Positions 26,101-41,100 of a stretch of 64,000 nucleotides of DNA are shown here, piece by piece. The DNA lies in contig OY759265.1 in NCBI GenBank assembly GCA_963662155.1, forward strand, positions 62,209,524 to 62,273,523, in the 5' to 3' direction. Each line of letters starts with the position of its first letter. Within the stretch, counting starts at the first letter, position 1. Under the pieces are notes generated by a model, which saw only the letters and a list, made by a program, of their open reading frames with translations, was not told where the DNA came from and searched no databases. The position numbers were made by a program, and so were the translations under genes. This stretch comes from Lamellibrachia columna. Lineage: Eukaryota > Annelida > Polychaeta > Sabellida > Siboglinidae.

Positions 26101-29100
26101 CAGTGAATTGAACGTTTTTGCGATTAAGTCAGTGCACATTACTGTCAACATTTGTTGCTGTGATTCATTTTTCAGATCAGTTCAACAACCATTGTGTCGG
26201 CGTAATCAACACGTAATCAACACGTGACAGATCCACTTTAAGCAAAATAAAGACACAACTCGCAACAAAAGTTTAGCAATGTACGCCTGGCATAAAGGCA
26301 ACTACACGTGGCTAGTCACATGTAATTGGTCACTATGTGACTGGTTACCTCAACAAAGTTCCAGGTGCGTGCTGAATTGAGTTGACCAAGGCCCTGTCTG
26401 CCTGTGATCCTGTCTGGAACGTCAAATCTCTCGCTGGACACCACCTGTCTGTCATAATACCAAGAGACCATTAGCACCTTTATCATTATTCTCACCTGTC
26501 AGTAAAGGTGTGCCGATCCTCCTGCCTTACACTCTACTCTCTGTCTTACATCTATGGTATTCGCACAGTTCAGCGACATCAAGCTTGATATCTTCTAGTT
26601 CAATACACCTATTGAAGATGGAGGAACAAGGGCAAACTTTGAATTACATCAAGCTTGATATCTTCTAGTTCAATACACCTATTGAAGATGGAGGAACAAG
26701 GGCAAACTTTGAATTACATCAAGCTTGATATCTTCTAGTTCAATACACCTATTGAAGATGGAGGAACAAGGGCAAACTTTGAATTACATCAAGCTTGATA
26801 TCTTCTAGTTCAATACACCTATTGAAGATGGAGGAACAAGGGCAAACTTTGAATTACATCAAGCTTGATATCTTCTAGTTCAATACACCTATTGAAGATG
26901 GAGGAACAAGGGCAAACTTTGAATTACATCAAGCTTGATATCTTCTAGTTCAATACACCTATTGAAGATGGAGGAACAAGGGCTAACTTTGAATTACATC
27001 AAGCTTGATATCTTCTAGTTCAATACACCTATTGAAGATGGAGGAACAAGGGCTAACTTTGAATTACATCAAGCTTGATATCTTCTTGTTCAATACACCT
27101 ATTGAAGATGGAGGAACAAGGGCAAACTTTGAATTACCTAGTTAGGTTTATATTTTGCAAGGACACTACAGGAACCAAGATAACAAATAACATATTGTGT
27201 GTATTTGAGTTACTCAAATTTTAATTAAAAAAGGTACATTCTAATATAGCGCAGTATCCAGTCCTGCGGCTGCTCAAAGCGCTTTACACTTCACCCCCTG
27301 GCAGACCTGTTCATTCCAACGCCATCTCAACTTCTCTGGGAAGCTTTCTGCCATTCTGCAATTGCTGTGCAGAGACTATTCATTCAAGTATCCACCTCTG
27401 TATGTAGCCAGGTACACATGTATACAGCTGAGTGAACTGAGGCAACATGGGGTGAACAAAATTGCCAAAGTTTCAAAACGGCAGCAAGAGGATTTGAACC
27501 CGGGTTCTCTCGAATGAGAGTCCAGCATTGTAACCATTACACCACCGCGCCCTACTCAGACATTAATGAGCAGATCCAAGCAGTTTGTATAAATGTCATC
27601 CACACAGTACTTCAATGTAAAGATGGGCCAGGTTCTATCAAACAATAAAGTTAGTTTAAAATATATGTCATTGCTCTACGCAGTTAATTTATATATAGCT
27701 TCCGGGTTGCTGGTCATGCTTGGATGAACATCTTAATATTGATAGTTCCATTGTGACGAGTCTGGGACAGCTGACAAGTGGTGCCAATGTGCTATCTGAA
27801 TGATCCGATATGCAGCTAATTTAATACACTAACATTCATAGCTGAATAATTTAAAAACAAAGATTCCTATCTCTGGTCTGTGCTGCCGTAATGGCTCTGT
27901 GGCATTGAACCACAATGTAATTACCACCTGGCATATGTGAAGGAGGAAGTAGACATTTTTCAGACAACAAAACAACAGGTGCCCTCAGGCTTCCATGTGA
28001 TATCTGACCCAGGGGTAACCGTAGCAGTCAGTTTAAAGTGAAACCAAAGGCATTGTTTTGGGCCTCTGCACCTACAAGAGGGCCTAAAAAATAACCATTT
28101 GCATCTATAATCAAGAATATCACACAAGTGGTTTACTGGGCATCTGTTTCAAAAGTCCAAAATTCTGGTCTAATGTAATTTTTCGTGAAGGCTGATATAT
28201 TCATCAGTGTTTGCAATTTTTCCACGTAGGCTGTGCATATTGCGTATATTTTTAACGTGGTTGAGATGTGCAGTTACATTTTTATTTGCTTTTATATTGG
28301 ATTGACAGCAAAAACTGTTACAATGCTGTACTGTGCAGCATTCAAATATAAACATGATTCAGCGAGGTATAGAGAGTAGTGAAGCAATGGATTCACAATT
28401 GCAGGCGGGCTGGTTGGAAGCCCACATGATATGCTATACTTTGTTCGGCCCATTTTGAAGAACCGTGTTTTGAAGTTGATATATTTTCATCAACTAATGG
28501 GTCAAGATCCTTCAAAATGTCGGCGACGGAGAACGTTAAAGCCTGAAGCGGTACCGACCATCTTCCAACATGTACCTCAGCCGAAGGCTTCGACACAACG
28601 CAAACACTCGACAAGAGAACTGTCAAATCAGAATGCAAGGCGTTAGTAAACACTGAATGAATGGACTATCTTGCCAAATAAGTTGGCAAGATAAGTTAGA
28701 TGCAAACAGCATGTCCAAACTTATTGGCAAGTATGTGACTATAATCATCTTCGTCTATGACCAGGTGTTTAAAGTTGGAGTTGCGGGAAACCTAGTCAGC
28801 ACTCTTGACTTAGGATTCTGAACAAATATAGCACTGCCCATGCAAAAAAGATTTTTGGTGTTCAATGAGATATATTTAGTTAACCACTTGCGTGATATTC
28901 TTGGTTATAGTTGCAAATGGTTAGTTTTCAAGTACTCTTATAGGTGCAAAGTCCCCAAAAATGCCTTTGGTTTCACTTTAACCAACAAAGAAACAAGAAA
29001 CTGTTTATTATGTGTCCGTAACACTGCATATAATATATAGTACATGTTATTGAACTTATCTGGTCATGTTTTCTCGTGTCAGTCAGCGGGATAATGTGAA

Positions 29101-32100
29101 AATATGAACTGATGATATAAACAATGCAATAATAAAACAGGAAGAAAAATGCATTGAGTTTTGTCATAAAGTCATTATGGTTTTATATTAAAACAGACAA
29201 ATCAAATTTCTGTTCTTTTATCAAATCATAACAGTTTAATGTGAAAACAAACAATTTGCATTTCTTGTCATCAAATCATGACAGTTATGCTAAACAAATA
29301 GAATGACATAAAAATGTTTTAAGCCAGACCTGTTTTTCTGGTTCCTCTTATGGCTGCTTATCTGTGGCTGTTGTCTCTCAAACGCTACATTCAGCAGGTC
29401 GATTGGTTCCCCATGTGCAGTGTGTCTACAATATACATAACACAGTGTAATAATAATACAAATAAATAAAAGCTATGAAACAAAATAATAAATTAATTAA
29501 TTAATTATATAATTAATTAAGACCACAATCACTAAAACAGACACAATCACTAAAATATAATCCTAATATAGTTCTGAAAGGTGCATCTTGACTTGACATG
29601 TTGTTACTGCTAATTGTAGTATAATTGACAGACTTCTATCAAACAAGATTGCCATCCATGGCAAAGGCCCAGCTGGCAAGTGGCCACTGGCTTATCGAGA
29701 GTCAAAAATTCTTTCATATATATGTGTAACCTGCCCTCCTGAGACATGTATCAACCTTGTTTTTAAACATATTCATGCTGCTAGCAGTTACACAATCTAT
29801 AAATAATTTGTTCCATTCATTTACAGTACTCTGTGAGAACGATTACTTCCTGATATCCAATCTACACTGATCCTTTACTAATGTTGCCTCGTGTCCTCTA
29901 GTTCTGGTCTGACCTGTCCAGGTCTGACTGATCAAAGTCAATTGTTTCAATGATTTTGACAAAAGTATGTACTCTTGTATTAAACACTGAACTATTTTGA
30001 CAAAAGTATGTACTCTTGTATTAAACACTGAACTATTCAAACACTACAGACATAAACATTAACTAACCTAATTGGGGGATGAGCTAAATCAACAGAGGGA
30101 GTTTTAACTAATTAACCCTACCTGTCGGCCAGGGCGGCAAGGACCAGCGAGTCAATGCCACCAGAGAAGAGTACGGCCACACGGGCATGGCCGCAGTGGA
30201 TGGCCTGGTCACTGTTGCCATAGCCACACTGGACATCCTGGTCACTGTTGTCATGGCCATGGTGCACATCCTGGTCACTGTTGCCATGGCTACAGTGGAC
30301 ATCCTGGTAACTGTTGCAATGGCTATAAAACTGGTTTGTCACATAGTTTGTTTCTCTTGGCAAAGTTGGCTGGTGAACAGAAGGTATACACCGTGAGGCA
30401 ATGCTTTTTGTTGGATCGGTTGCCTTGGCAACGCCTGTGTAGCCACCAGTGTTGTCATGGGGATGGTTTCCATGATTACCATCCCCCTGTAATTGTTCCG
30501 TGGAGAGTGGCGTGCTATCAGACTGTGAGCTATCACTGTCTATTGGCACAAAAGAGCCAGATATTAAAGTACTTTTAGTCATAGGAGGCGTGTCTGAAAC
30601 ATTTATGGATGAGACAGCATCCAGCACAGTCTCACTTTCACAATTCTCATGCAGATCTTGTGCCAGACAATGGTGGCACCTACTGGCCTGTAACTGAACT
30701 CTCACTCTCACAGCCTCCATTAGCACATGCAGTAGTTTTTGAGAAAGTTCCCATTGTCGCTCCGTTGCCCACTTCAACAGAGGCACAGTGGCGCCATTTG
30801 CCTGCACCTTGGTCACATGACTGTCTGATGGTGTGGTTATAGTTTCTGTTCGGTCTGGGCAAGGACTTGAATCTATGTTAGCACCGCTGGTTGTCACACA
30901 TTGCTGTTGTGGTGCTGACCGAGCTTGTGTGTCCAGTGAAGATGGACATGTCCAATCTCCTGCACTCCTGGATGAGTCACTGACCACCTCACTGCCCATA
31001 CATCCCCTTGTGGACCTACCCTCATGTCCACTTATGTCCACCTCAGACACTGCACTGACCACACCATCAACAGACTGGTCACTACTTGCTGTGGTCACAC
31101 TGATCTCATCAGGACCGTCGGGTAAGGTTGTGTTGAAGGATCCCAGAGGGGCTACAACCCCTAACTGTGCCCCCCGTACCGGCACCCCACCCCACCTCTG
31201 TTCAAGACCTTTAGTAGCCTCACAGAAGGGCACAGCATCAGATGCATCCACCACCCTCCCCTTACTGGTGCCGCTGGCCAGTGCACAGGTTTGTCCAGGG
31301 GGCTTCACCCAGGGGTAGCACATGATTTCGTGCAGGACATCATTGCAGGTTGAGACACAAGCGTCGCTGAAGTCGACACAGTAGATTCCTGCTGCCGGCA
31401 CCTCGAACCATGGCTTCTGAATAAAAAGTCACATCTGCTTTTAGAAGTCATTAAACAAAAGGATGGCCTATAAACACCTGGTGGCGGGAACTTGAAATGG
31501 AAATTAAGAGGATGGGCTACACTTGGAATTAACTCACAAAGATGACACAAAACAGGACACAGTGGTGAACTTTTGTTGGTGGCCTAAGGGGCTTAAGTAA
31601 ACCATTTCAGTGGCCAGACGCGGAAGCACGCTGATAAAAATCTGTAAATGTAACATATGTTTGGTTTCTATTCAAGATTTCATTCTAACAACCAATGCAA
31701 CATATGTTTGGTTTCTATTCAAGATGTCATTCTAACAACCAATGCAACATATGTTTGGTTTCTATTCAAGATGTCATTCTAACAACCAATGCAACATATG
31801 TTTGGTTTCTATTCAAGATTTCATTCTAACAACCAATGCAACATATGTTTGGTTTCTATTCAAGATTTCATTCTAACAACCAATGCAACATATGTTTGGT
31901 TTCTATTCAAGATTTCATTCTAACAACCAATGCAACATATGTTTGGTTTCTATTCAAGATGTCATTCTAACAACCAATGCAACATATGTTTGGTTTCTAT
32001 TCAAGATGTCATTCTAACAACCAATGCAACATATGTTTGGTTTCTATTCAAGATTTCATTCTAACAACCAATGCAACATATGTTTGGTTTCTATTCAAGA

Positions 32101-35100
32101 TGTCATTCTAACAACCAATGCAACATATGTTTGGTTTCTATTCAAGATGTCATTCTAACAACCAATGCAACATATGTTTGGTTTCTATTCAAGATTTCAT
32201 TCTAACAACCAATGCAACATATGTTTGGTTTCTATTCAAGATTTCATTCTAACAACCAATGCAACATGTTTGGTTTCTATTCAAGATTTCATTCTAACAA
32301 CCAATGCAACATATGTTTGGTTTCTATTCAAGATTTCATTCTAACAACCAATGCAACATATGTTTGGTTTCTATTCACGATTTCGTTTAACCATATGAAT
32401 GCTAATTGATGTGCATTCATAAAAAATTGGCCAGATGTAAAATTAAACCATATTATGATTTTGAAAACATTCACACACAAATAACATAACTAAAAACAAG
32501 GAATAAGCTACAAACCAAATCATTCCTGAGATGTATTAGACAATAGATTAATTATTATTAGATTAAAGCCCCATCCTCCATTGATTTAGCCTATCATGAA
32601 TCATTTTGTTAATGTTCATATCTGTAGTATGAGAACAGTTTAAGTAATATGTAGTGTGTGAACAGTTTAAGTAATATGTAGCATGTGAACAGTTTAAGTA
32701 ATATGTAGCGTGTGAACAGTTTAAGTAACATGTAGCATGTGAACAGTTTAAGTAATACGTACTGTGTGAACAGTTTAAGTAATACGTACTGTGTGAATAG
32801 TTTAAGTAACATGTAGTGTGTGAATAGTTTAAGTAACATGTAGTGTGTTAATAGTTTAAGTAATACGTACTGTGTGAATAGTTTAAGTAATATGTACTGT
32901 GTGAATAGTTTAAGTAACATGTAGTGTGTGAATAGTTTAAGTAACATGTAGTGTGTGAATAGTTTAAGTAACATGTAGTGTGTTAATAGTTTAAGTAATA
33001 CGTAGTGTGTGAATAGTTTAAGTAATATGTAGTGTGTGAATAGTTTCAGTAATATATAATGTGTGAATAGTTTAAGTAATATATAATGTGTGAATAGTTT
33101 AAGTAATATGAAGTGTGCGAAGTTTAAGTAATATGTAGTGTGTGAATAGTTTAAGTAATATGTAGTGTGTGAAGTTTAAGTAATACGTAGTGTGTGAATA
33201 GTTGTGTGAATAGTAGTAATATGCCCAATCGAATTAATAAATGAGTACATACTTTTGTTAAAATAATTTAAACATCAAAACAATTTACTTCATTTGATAG
33301 ATTGTGTAACTTGAAAAAGTGTGAATAGCAGTATGTCATAGTATATAGTATGTCATAGTATATAGTATGTCATAGTATATAGTATGTCATAGTATATAGA
33401 GGTGGAACCACTTTTGTCCCTTTTCCTCAAATTTTTATTGGGCCTTGTTGAAAATAATTTAATAGTTTGTCCAATGATTTCCTCAAAGATAAAAGACTCA
33501 TTTGCATAAATGAGCCACCATGTAGTGGACATTAGATATATTCAATTTGTGTGTGAAATCATTCTGAAATGAAACGAGCGAAAAAATAGAACTGGGGAGG
33601 GAGCCTTATACTTTTTTTAGCAAAATGAGTCTGATACTTCTACCAATACAGTTTGCCTGCACAAGTGGACACACCAGAGGGTCAAGACACACGGAGGCCA
33701 GGCTCAACTGTCCAGTGTCCGAGGAGAGGTGATAGAGAAGTGACCGCCGGCCAAGGACATCACGGCCAAACCAGAGGCGCTGACCAGATGACTGAAAGAT
33801 ATAGAGATGACCATTTTAATGACTGTGTCATCAAAATGACTCTACGTTGATGACAAATATGTCATCAACACAACACTACATTGATGACAGAATATGACAC
33901 TGACAGCAACTGTGTCATCAACATGATATTCAATTGACAATAAGTGTGTCACAACATGATTTTACAGCACATGACAGACATGAACTGTGAACATTGATGA
34001 AAACTGATTGATCTGTCTTTTATTGGCATACAGCTACCTCTACATAAATATTGTTGTAAATGTGGCATATTTTATATCATCACCATGTGTATTTTCATTT
34101 TGAAATATCACTACAGTAACATGTTTTGTATGGATATTATTTTTTATACAACTGAGTTGTTATAAATACTAAACAGTGATTCAGTTAACTAATGAAACAA
34201 TTGAGTACATTCCCTTTATCACAGGCTTACTGCATGCTTTCTAATTGCATGCATACACTTGCCTGCCAGTACACAAATGCCCACGGTCCCTGGATCTGAG
34301 CCATCGTAACTAGTAGTTCTTGCTGAATCCTACAGAGGGCCAGCATTGAAAGCAATACTTGGCCATCATTCTCAGACTCTGAGACCTACAAACGAGTTCA
34401 CTTGACATTGAGACATAACAAAACATCCTGTTTGATATGGTTTACACAGCTGCTTCTGCACTGACTAGATACTAATGTTTAATACATACAAACACAGTAT
34501 ACCATTTAAAACTACAAGCTATGATTGTATGTATCGTATAACCATGTTACATAGGATATCTATTCTAATATCTTAACTGACATAATATGTTTTAACTAAC
34601 CAGAATTTGTTAATATAATTTTACCATTATCTGTTGATGAATATTTGCCTTGCCCAGCAGGCAATGTCAACATGACATTCAGGGCAAATCATTCAAATAA
34701 AATGGAAAACGATGAAATAAAAAAAAAAAATTTTCATTAAGACATTTTGCCAGTCAAGATGTTACATTGGAAGTACTGTACAAAACATGATTTTAGGATA
34801 AAAACAATCAGGCTTTGTATTTTTAAGGTATATAAATACAGCATATACTCAAACTTGGATGTAATTAATGGGAATGTGAATTGTTAAAAATGTAATTGGT
34901 ATACTCAATTGCTGCATATACTTTTACTTTGATTCTAACTCTAATCTTAGCATATACACCAATATTTTGCTCAACTATCCAGCACTGTATTCAATGCAAA
35001 TAAATGTCATTGTAATGTTGAATCTTGGAACCTTAAACAACATTTAGAGTATTCTAAAAAAAATTAATATTGCATTATAATCCAACCCGAATTATAAAGC

Positions 35101-38100
35101 TAACAACATAAATTAACAAACAAATATATTTTCAAACAACTGATGTTTTCGTTTGTACACAACAAAATCAATGCCAGATATTTGTAGTTGTCATTCATCC
35201 GCATATGACATCCGGCAGCAATAACGTCCAAGTGAATTAATATTGACAATTATATTCCAGCACTGCCATGATTACATGGCATACCGGTTCAGGTTCATGT
35301 AGTGGAATCGCTAGCTTCATCATTAATTTTTCTCATTACCGAGTAATGAAAAGCCAATGGCAAATTGCCAGAATTAAAACCGCCTGTCAGAATATGCAGC
35401 CAACTGTGAATATCTATCGAGATGAAGTCATTTGGACCGATGATGGTCTTCGGTGGACCGTCCTACAAACTCTCCATCTCAGCTGATGATGTAACGGGCA
35501 ACTCAAAAATCTCAGTGATACCCGAACGATGCAATGAAATTTCAAAATACTAAAGTCTAATTGTTCCATACGTTTAAGATGAAATTGGTAGTGCTTTAAG
35601 AATGCAGAATGTTGTTAAACGGTCTTAATTAATCGTATGCTGTAAATGTTGGATGGGGAAAAGCTACAAGTTATCCATGAGTTTGAGGCAAGTCATTATT
35701 ACACAAGGCAGTGCATCCTGGTGGGACCGGGCTCACAATTCAAGTCATTATTACACAAGGCAGTTTATCCTGGTGGGACAGGGCTCATAGTTCGAGTCAT
35801 TGTTACACAAGGCAGTGCATCCTAGCGGGACCGGGCTCACAGTTCAAGTCAATGTTACACAAGCCAGTGCATCCTGGTGGGACCGGGCTCACAGTTCAAG
35901 TAAATGTTACACAAGGCAGTGCATCCTGGTGGGATAGGGCTCACAGTTCAAGTAATTGTTACACAAGGCAGTGCATCCTGGTGGGACAGGGCTCACAGTT
36001 CAATTAATTGTTACACAAGGCAGTGCATCCTGGTGGGACCGGGCTCACAGTTCAAGTAATTGTTACACAAGGCAGTGCATCCTAGTGGGACCAGGCTCAC
36101 AGTTCAAGTAATTGTTACACAAGGCAGTGCATCCTGGTGGGACAGGGCTCACAGTTCAAGTAATTGTTACACAAGGCAGTGCATCTTGGTGGGACCAGGC
36201 TCACAGTTCAAGTAAATGTTACACAAGGCAGTGCATCCTGGTGGGACTGGGCTAACAGTTCAAGTAATTGTTACACAAGCCAGTGCATCCTGGTGGGACA
36301 GGGCTCACAGTTCAAGTAATTATTACACAAGGCAGTGCATCCTGGTGGGACCGGGCTCACAGTTCAAGTAATTATTACACAAGGCAGTGCATCCTGGTGG
36401 GACCAGGCTCACAGTTCAAGTAATTGTTACACAAGGCAGTGCATCCTGGTGGGACCAGGCTCACAGTTCAAGTAATTGTTACACAAGGCAGTGCATCCTG
36501 GTGGGACCAGGCTCACAGTTCAAGTAATTGTTACACAAGGCAGTGCATCTTGGTGGGACCAGGCTCACAGTTCAAGTAAATGTTACACAAGGCAGTGCAT
36601 CCTGGTGGGACTGGGCTAACAGTTCAAGTAATTGTTACACAAGCCAGTGCATCCTGGTGGGACAGGGCTCACAGTTCAAGTAATTGTTACACAAGCCAGT
36701 GCATCCTGGTGGGACCAGGCTCACAGTTCAAGTAATTATTACACAAGGCAGTGCATCCTGGTGGGACCAGGCTCACAGTTCAAGTAATTGTTACACAAGG
36801 CAGTGCATCTTGGTGGGACCAGGCTCACAGTTCAAGTAATTGTTACACAAGGCAGAGCATCCTGGTGGGACCAGGCTCACAGTTCAAGTAATTGTTACAC
36901 AAGGCAGTGCATCTTGGTGGGACCAGGCTCACAGTTCAAGTCAATGTTATACAAGGCAGTGCATCCTGGTGGGACCAGGCTCACAGTTCAAGTAATTGTT
37001 ACACAAGGCAGTGCATCCTGGCGGGACAGGGCTCACAGTTCAAGTAATTATTACACAAGGCAATGCATCCTACTGGGGCTGGGCTCACAGTTCAAGTCAA
37101 TGTTTATGTTTATGTTTAGCCACATGGTGGCAGTAGGTGGCATTTTACATATTAGAAAGTGCATTTAGAGTACAATAAACATTGGGTTAACATTGACACC
37201 TATCATGTCAGCATAACTATCTGCCTCTGACATCATTATGAAAATCATACTTCTTTAAATAAAGATGATTAAAAACTATTTACAATTTAATGTGTAGTCA
37301 ATTTATTTTGAACACTCCACATGGGTGTATCAAGGTTTTTATTGCAGTTTATTGCATCAACATTATAACCTATTATCGTGCTGAACAATGTGGTTGCTTG
37401 TAATCTGAACAGGAAAACAAGTTTGTCAGAACGCACCTAACCTCAGCTGATTTCCACTGGCCTATTTTATATGTGCTCAGAGATGCGTGTTACCAAAGGT
37501 AAGCTGCTTTCACGCTCATGTGCACAGATACGACTGGACTGCTGCTTTATGCAATCATATCAGATGTGCGTGCGACGTGCGTGGTGGCTGTATGCATAAC
37601 ATGTATGGTTACATAAGCATCAGAGGGGTATTCAAGGGTACAAGTAAAGGACACGCACCCTGAATGATGGCCAAGCACTGAGAGATGTCAAAGTAGACCT
37701 GCAACAGTTCCCACTAGGTCCTGTCATAGAGTGCATGTGGAGACAGACATGTGGACAAACTGACTTATGTAGTTTACACTGGACAAACCTTTTGCAATTA
37801 CTTTGTGATGTTGTATGAATGAGGCCAATGGTTGTCAGACACTGACAGACAGAATGTGATGCTATATGAATGAGGCCAATGGTTGTCAGACACTGACAGA
37901 CAGAATGTGATGTTGTATGAATGAGGGCAATGGTTGTCAGACACTGACAGACAGTATGTGATGTTGTATGAATGAGGGCAATGGTTGTCAGACACTGACA
38001 GACAGTATGTGATGTTGTATGAATGAGGCCAATGGTTGTCAGACACTGACAGACAGAATGTGATGTTGTATGAATGAGGGCAATGGTTGTCAGACACTGA

Positions 38101-41100
38101 CAGACAGTATGTGATGTTGTATGAATGAGGCCAATGGTTGTCAGACACTGACAGACAGTATGTGATGTTGTATGAATGAGGCCAATGGTTGTCAGACACT
38201 GACAGACAGAATGTGATGTTGTATGAATGAGGCCAATGGTTGTCAGACACTGACAGACAGTATGTGATGTTGTATGAATGAGGCCAATGGTTGTCAGACA
38301 CTGACAGACAGTATGTGATGTTGTATGAAGGAGGGCAATGGTTGTCAAACACCGACAGACAGAATGTGATGCTATATGAATGAGGCCAATGGTTGTCAGA
38401 CATTGACAGACAGTATGTGATGTTGTATGAATGAGGGAAATGGTTGTCAGACACTGACAGACAGTATGTGATGTATGAATGAGGCCAATGGTTGTCAGAC
38501 ACTGACAGACAGAATGTGATGTTGTATGAATGAGGGCAATGGTTGTCAGACACTGACAGACAGTATGTGATGTTGTATGAATGAGGCCAATGGTTGTCAG
38601 ACACTGACAGACAGAATGTGATGTTGTATGAATGAGGGCAATGGTTGTCAGACACTGACAGACAGTATGTGATGTTGTATGAATGAGGCCAATGGTTGTC
38701 AGACACTGACAGACAGAATGTGATGTTGTATGAATGAGGGCAATGGTTGTCAGACACTGACAGACAGTATGTGATGCTATATGAATGAGGCCAATGGTTG
38801 GCAGACACTGACATACAGTATGTCACTACAGTATGAAGAAATAAGTGGCCAATGTAGGAATTATCATTACTTGATATTCATTATGGAACTGGGCAATGAG
38901 ACATCGCAAGGGTGCGCCAAGGTGAAATACATTGTAAAATATGGACGGCAGGATATTTTTCGAGTTCTCATTTTCTGATGTCATTTTAAACTTAACAAAT
39001 TGTTTTATTTCAAGCCAACATCATAGATATAAAATTATATAATTAGATTTTAGTTGATCTTAGTAGAATTTGCATGAAATTTTACATTTTCTTCATTACT
39101 CAACTCAACAGTGATTATTGACACAAAATAATTTCTATATTGGCAGTTCATTTCTACACACCAGATAGGTATGACATTAATGTATGTCTTTAAAACATGT
39201 ATGTTGTATAACAATGCAGCAATCATGAAAGATCAGCAGATTAAGCTGCATAACCCTGGTCTTTTGCAGTCAGCTGATCAGTTGTGAAAATGGTATTTCT
39301 CCAAACCAAAAACTACATAAATATTTTTGGTGTCATAAAATGGTACAGTTTACGGTGAAAAAAAAGAGAGGCAGTGAGAGAGCCATGCTTAAATGTGATA
39401 ACTGCATGGTTGGCATAAATAACAGAACAATGTCTTACTGTAGGATAATAGACATCAGCCAACCAAACGTTGGGTTGTTAGTATGACTAGTCCACAAGTC
39501 AAGAGGATGAATGGTCCACAAGGGGAAGGGTGTCTTGTTGGTGTTGGGATGAAAACGGTATTTCACAAGGGGCAAGGTGTCATCTTGGTGTTAGGATGAA
39601 TGGTTCACAAGGGGCAGGGTGTCATCTTGGTGTTAGGATGAATGGTTCACAAGGAGCAGGGTGTCATGTTGGTGTTAGGATGTATGGTCCACAAAGGGCT
39701 GGTGTCATGTTGGATGTATGGTCCACAAAGGGTAGAGTGTCATGTTGGTGTTGGGATGAATGGTCCACACAGGGTAGGGTGGGGTGTCATACTGGTGTTG
39801 GGGGATGAATGGTCCACAAGGGGTGGGGTGTTATGTCCTTGTTAGCATGAATGGTCCACCAGGCAGGGTGTCATGCTGGTGTTGGGGTGAATGGTCCTCA
39901 AGAGGCTGTCATGTTGAGTTGGAGTTGATCATTTCTGAATTTAAGAAGATTTAACAATTGAATGAGTTGGATTTAACATTTGAATTGATGGCTTAATGGG
40001 GCTAAGACCTCCCAGGGTAGAAATGATACTGATTGACAAATCAATTTACATATATAATTGTTAAAATGTCATAGCCACATGTCGTGCCACATTACTGGAT
40101 TATGGATAACAATTTGCAAGACATCCATCTAACACTAGTCACAGGAATCCACTTAATTTGCCCATCAACAAATCTGAAGTGCAGGATGATTAATACGCCT
40201 GTCAATAAATTCCGATTTTAGTCACAGGAAATTGTATTTGCTATCAATCACAGTGCACACTGAAAGAGTTTGGTCGTTATAACAACCAAAGGAACAAATA
40301 GATCAGTACCGTACCACATCACATCTCACCTGGAACCTTATTTGGTTGAAATCTGCATTTTTGACTTGAAATTCTGTACAGAGCTGTATAAAAATTGTTA
40401 TTGCTTAACTGGCCTGTAGTATTCCTATTTCAATCAAGTGTCTAACCAGATTGAGCAAGATTGTCATCCAAAACAAAAATTCCAGAAAGTAAGTGGACAA
40501 GGAAGTGGACAAGGAAGATATTGGCTTATTGAGAGCCCAAACATTTTTCATCCATGTGTAACCTCCCTTCCGAGATACTTCTGTCGCCATCTGGCCGCAA
40601 AATATACATACATGAAACAAAATATACCTACATGAAACAAAATAAACCTACATGAAACAAAATATACATACATGAAACAAAATATACCTACATGAAACAA
40701 GATATACCTACATGAAACAAAATAACATATATCAAACAAAATATACCTACATCAAATAAAATATACATACATCAAACAAAATATACCTACATCAAACAAA
40801 ATACACATACATCAAACAAAATATATATATATATCAAACAAAATACACCTACATCAAACAAAATACACCTACATCAAACAAAATATACCTACATCAAACA
40901 AAATACACTATCCAACCCCCAAAACAAGGAACTCCACGTCCTTCCCAGTGCCATGTCTGCAGAATGCCACCAGACAGACAGTGCTCCAGTGGATCCCAGC
41001 ATACTGCAATATCCCAGGAAACCAGGAAGTGGACAGATTGGCAAAGGAGGGGGTAAACTGGATCAAGAGGAGAGGGAGGTCACTTACAAAGAAGTAAAAA

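Noticed and set aside
26578..27136. AAGCTTGATATC in each unit, as in cloning vector polylinkers
   Set aside because: It occurs eight times inside a native 70-bp array with unrelated flanks, so vector contamination is unlikely.
27478..27551. Possible functional tRNA-Glu gene
   Set aside because: A and B boxes are present, but acceptor and T stems do not pair and it is fused to a SINE body.
28393..28653. Minus-strand 86-residue frame as a missing ASNSD1 exon
   Set aside because: It does not match the family and the opposite strand clearly carries THAP motifs.
35711..37168. Repeated frames in the 52-bp array
   Set aside because: Simple tandem repetition, no gene features.
37632..38826. Long minus-strand open frames of 238 and 342 residues
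   Set aside because: They lie wholly in a 51-bp tandem array; the unit length keeps frames open. No start region, domain or codon bias supports a gene.
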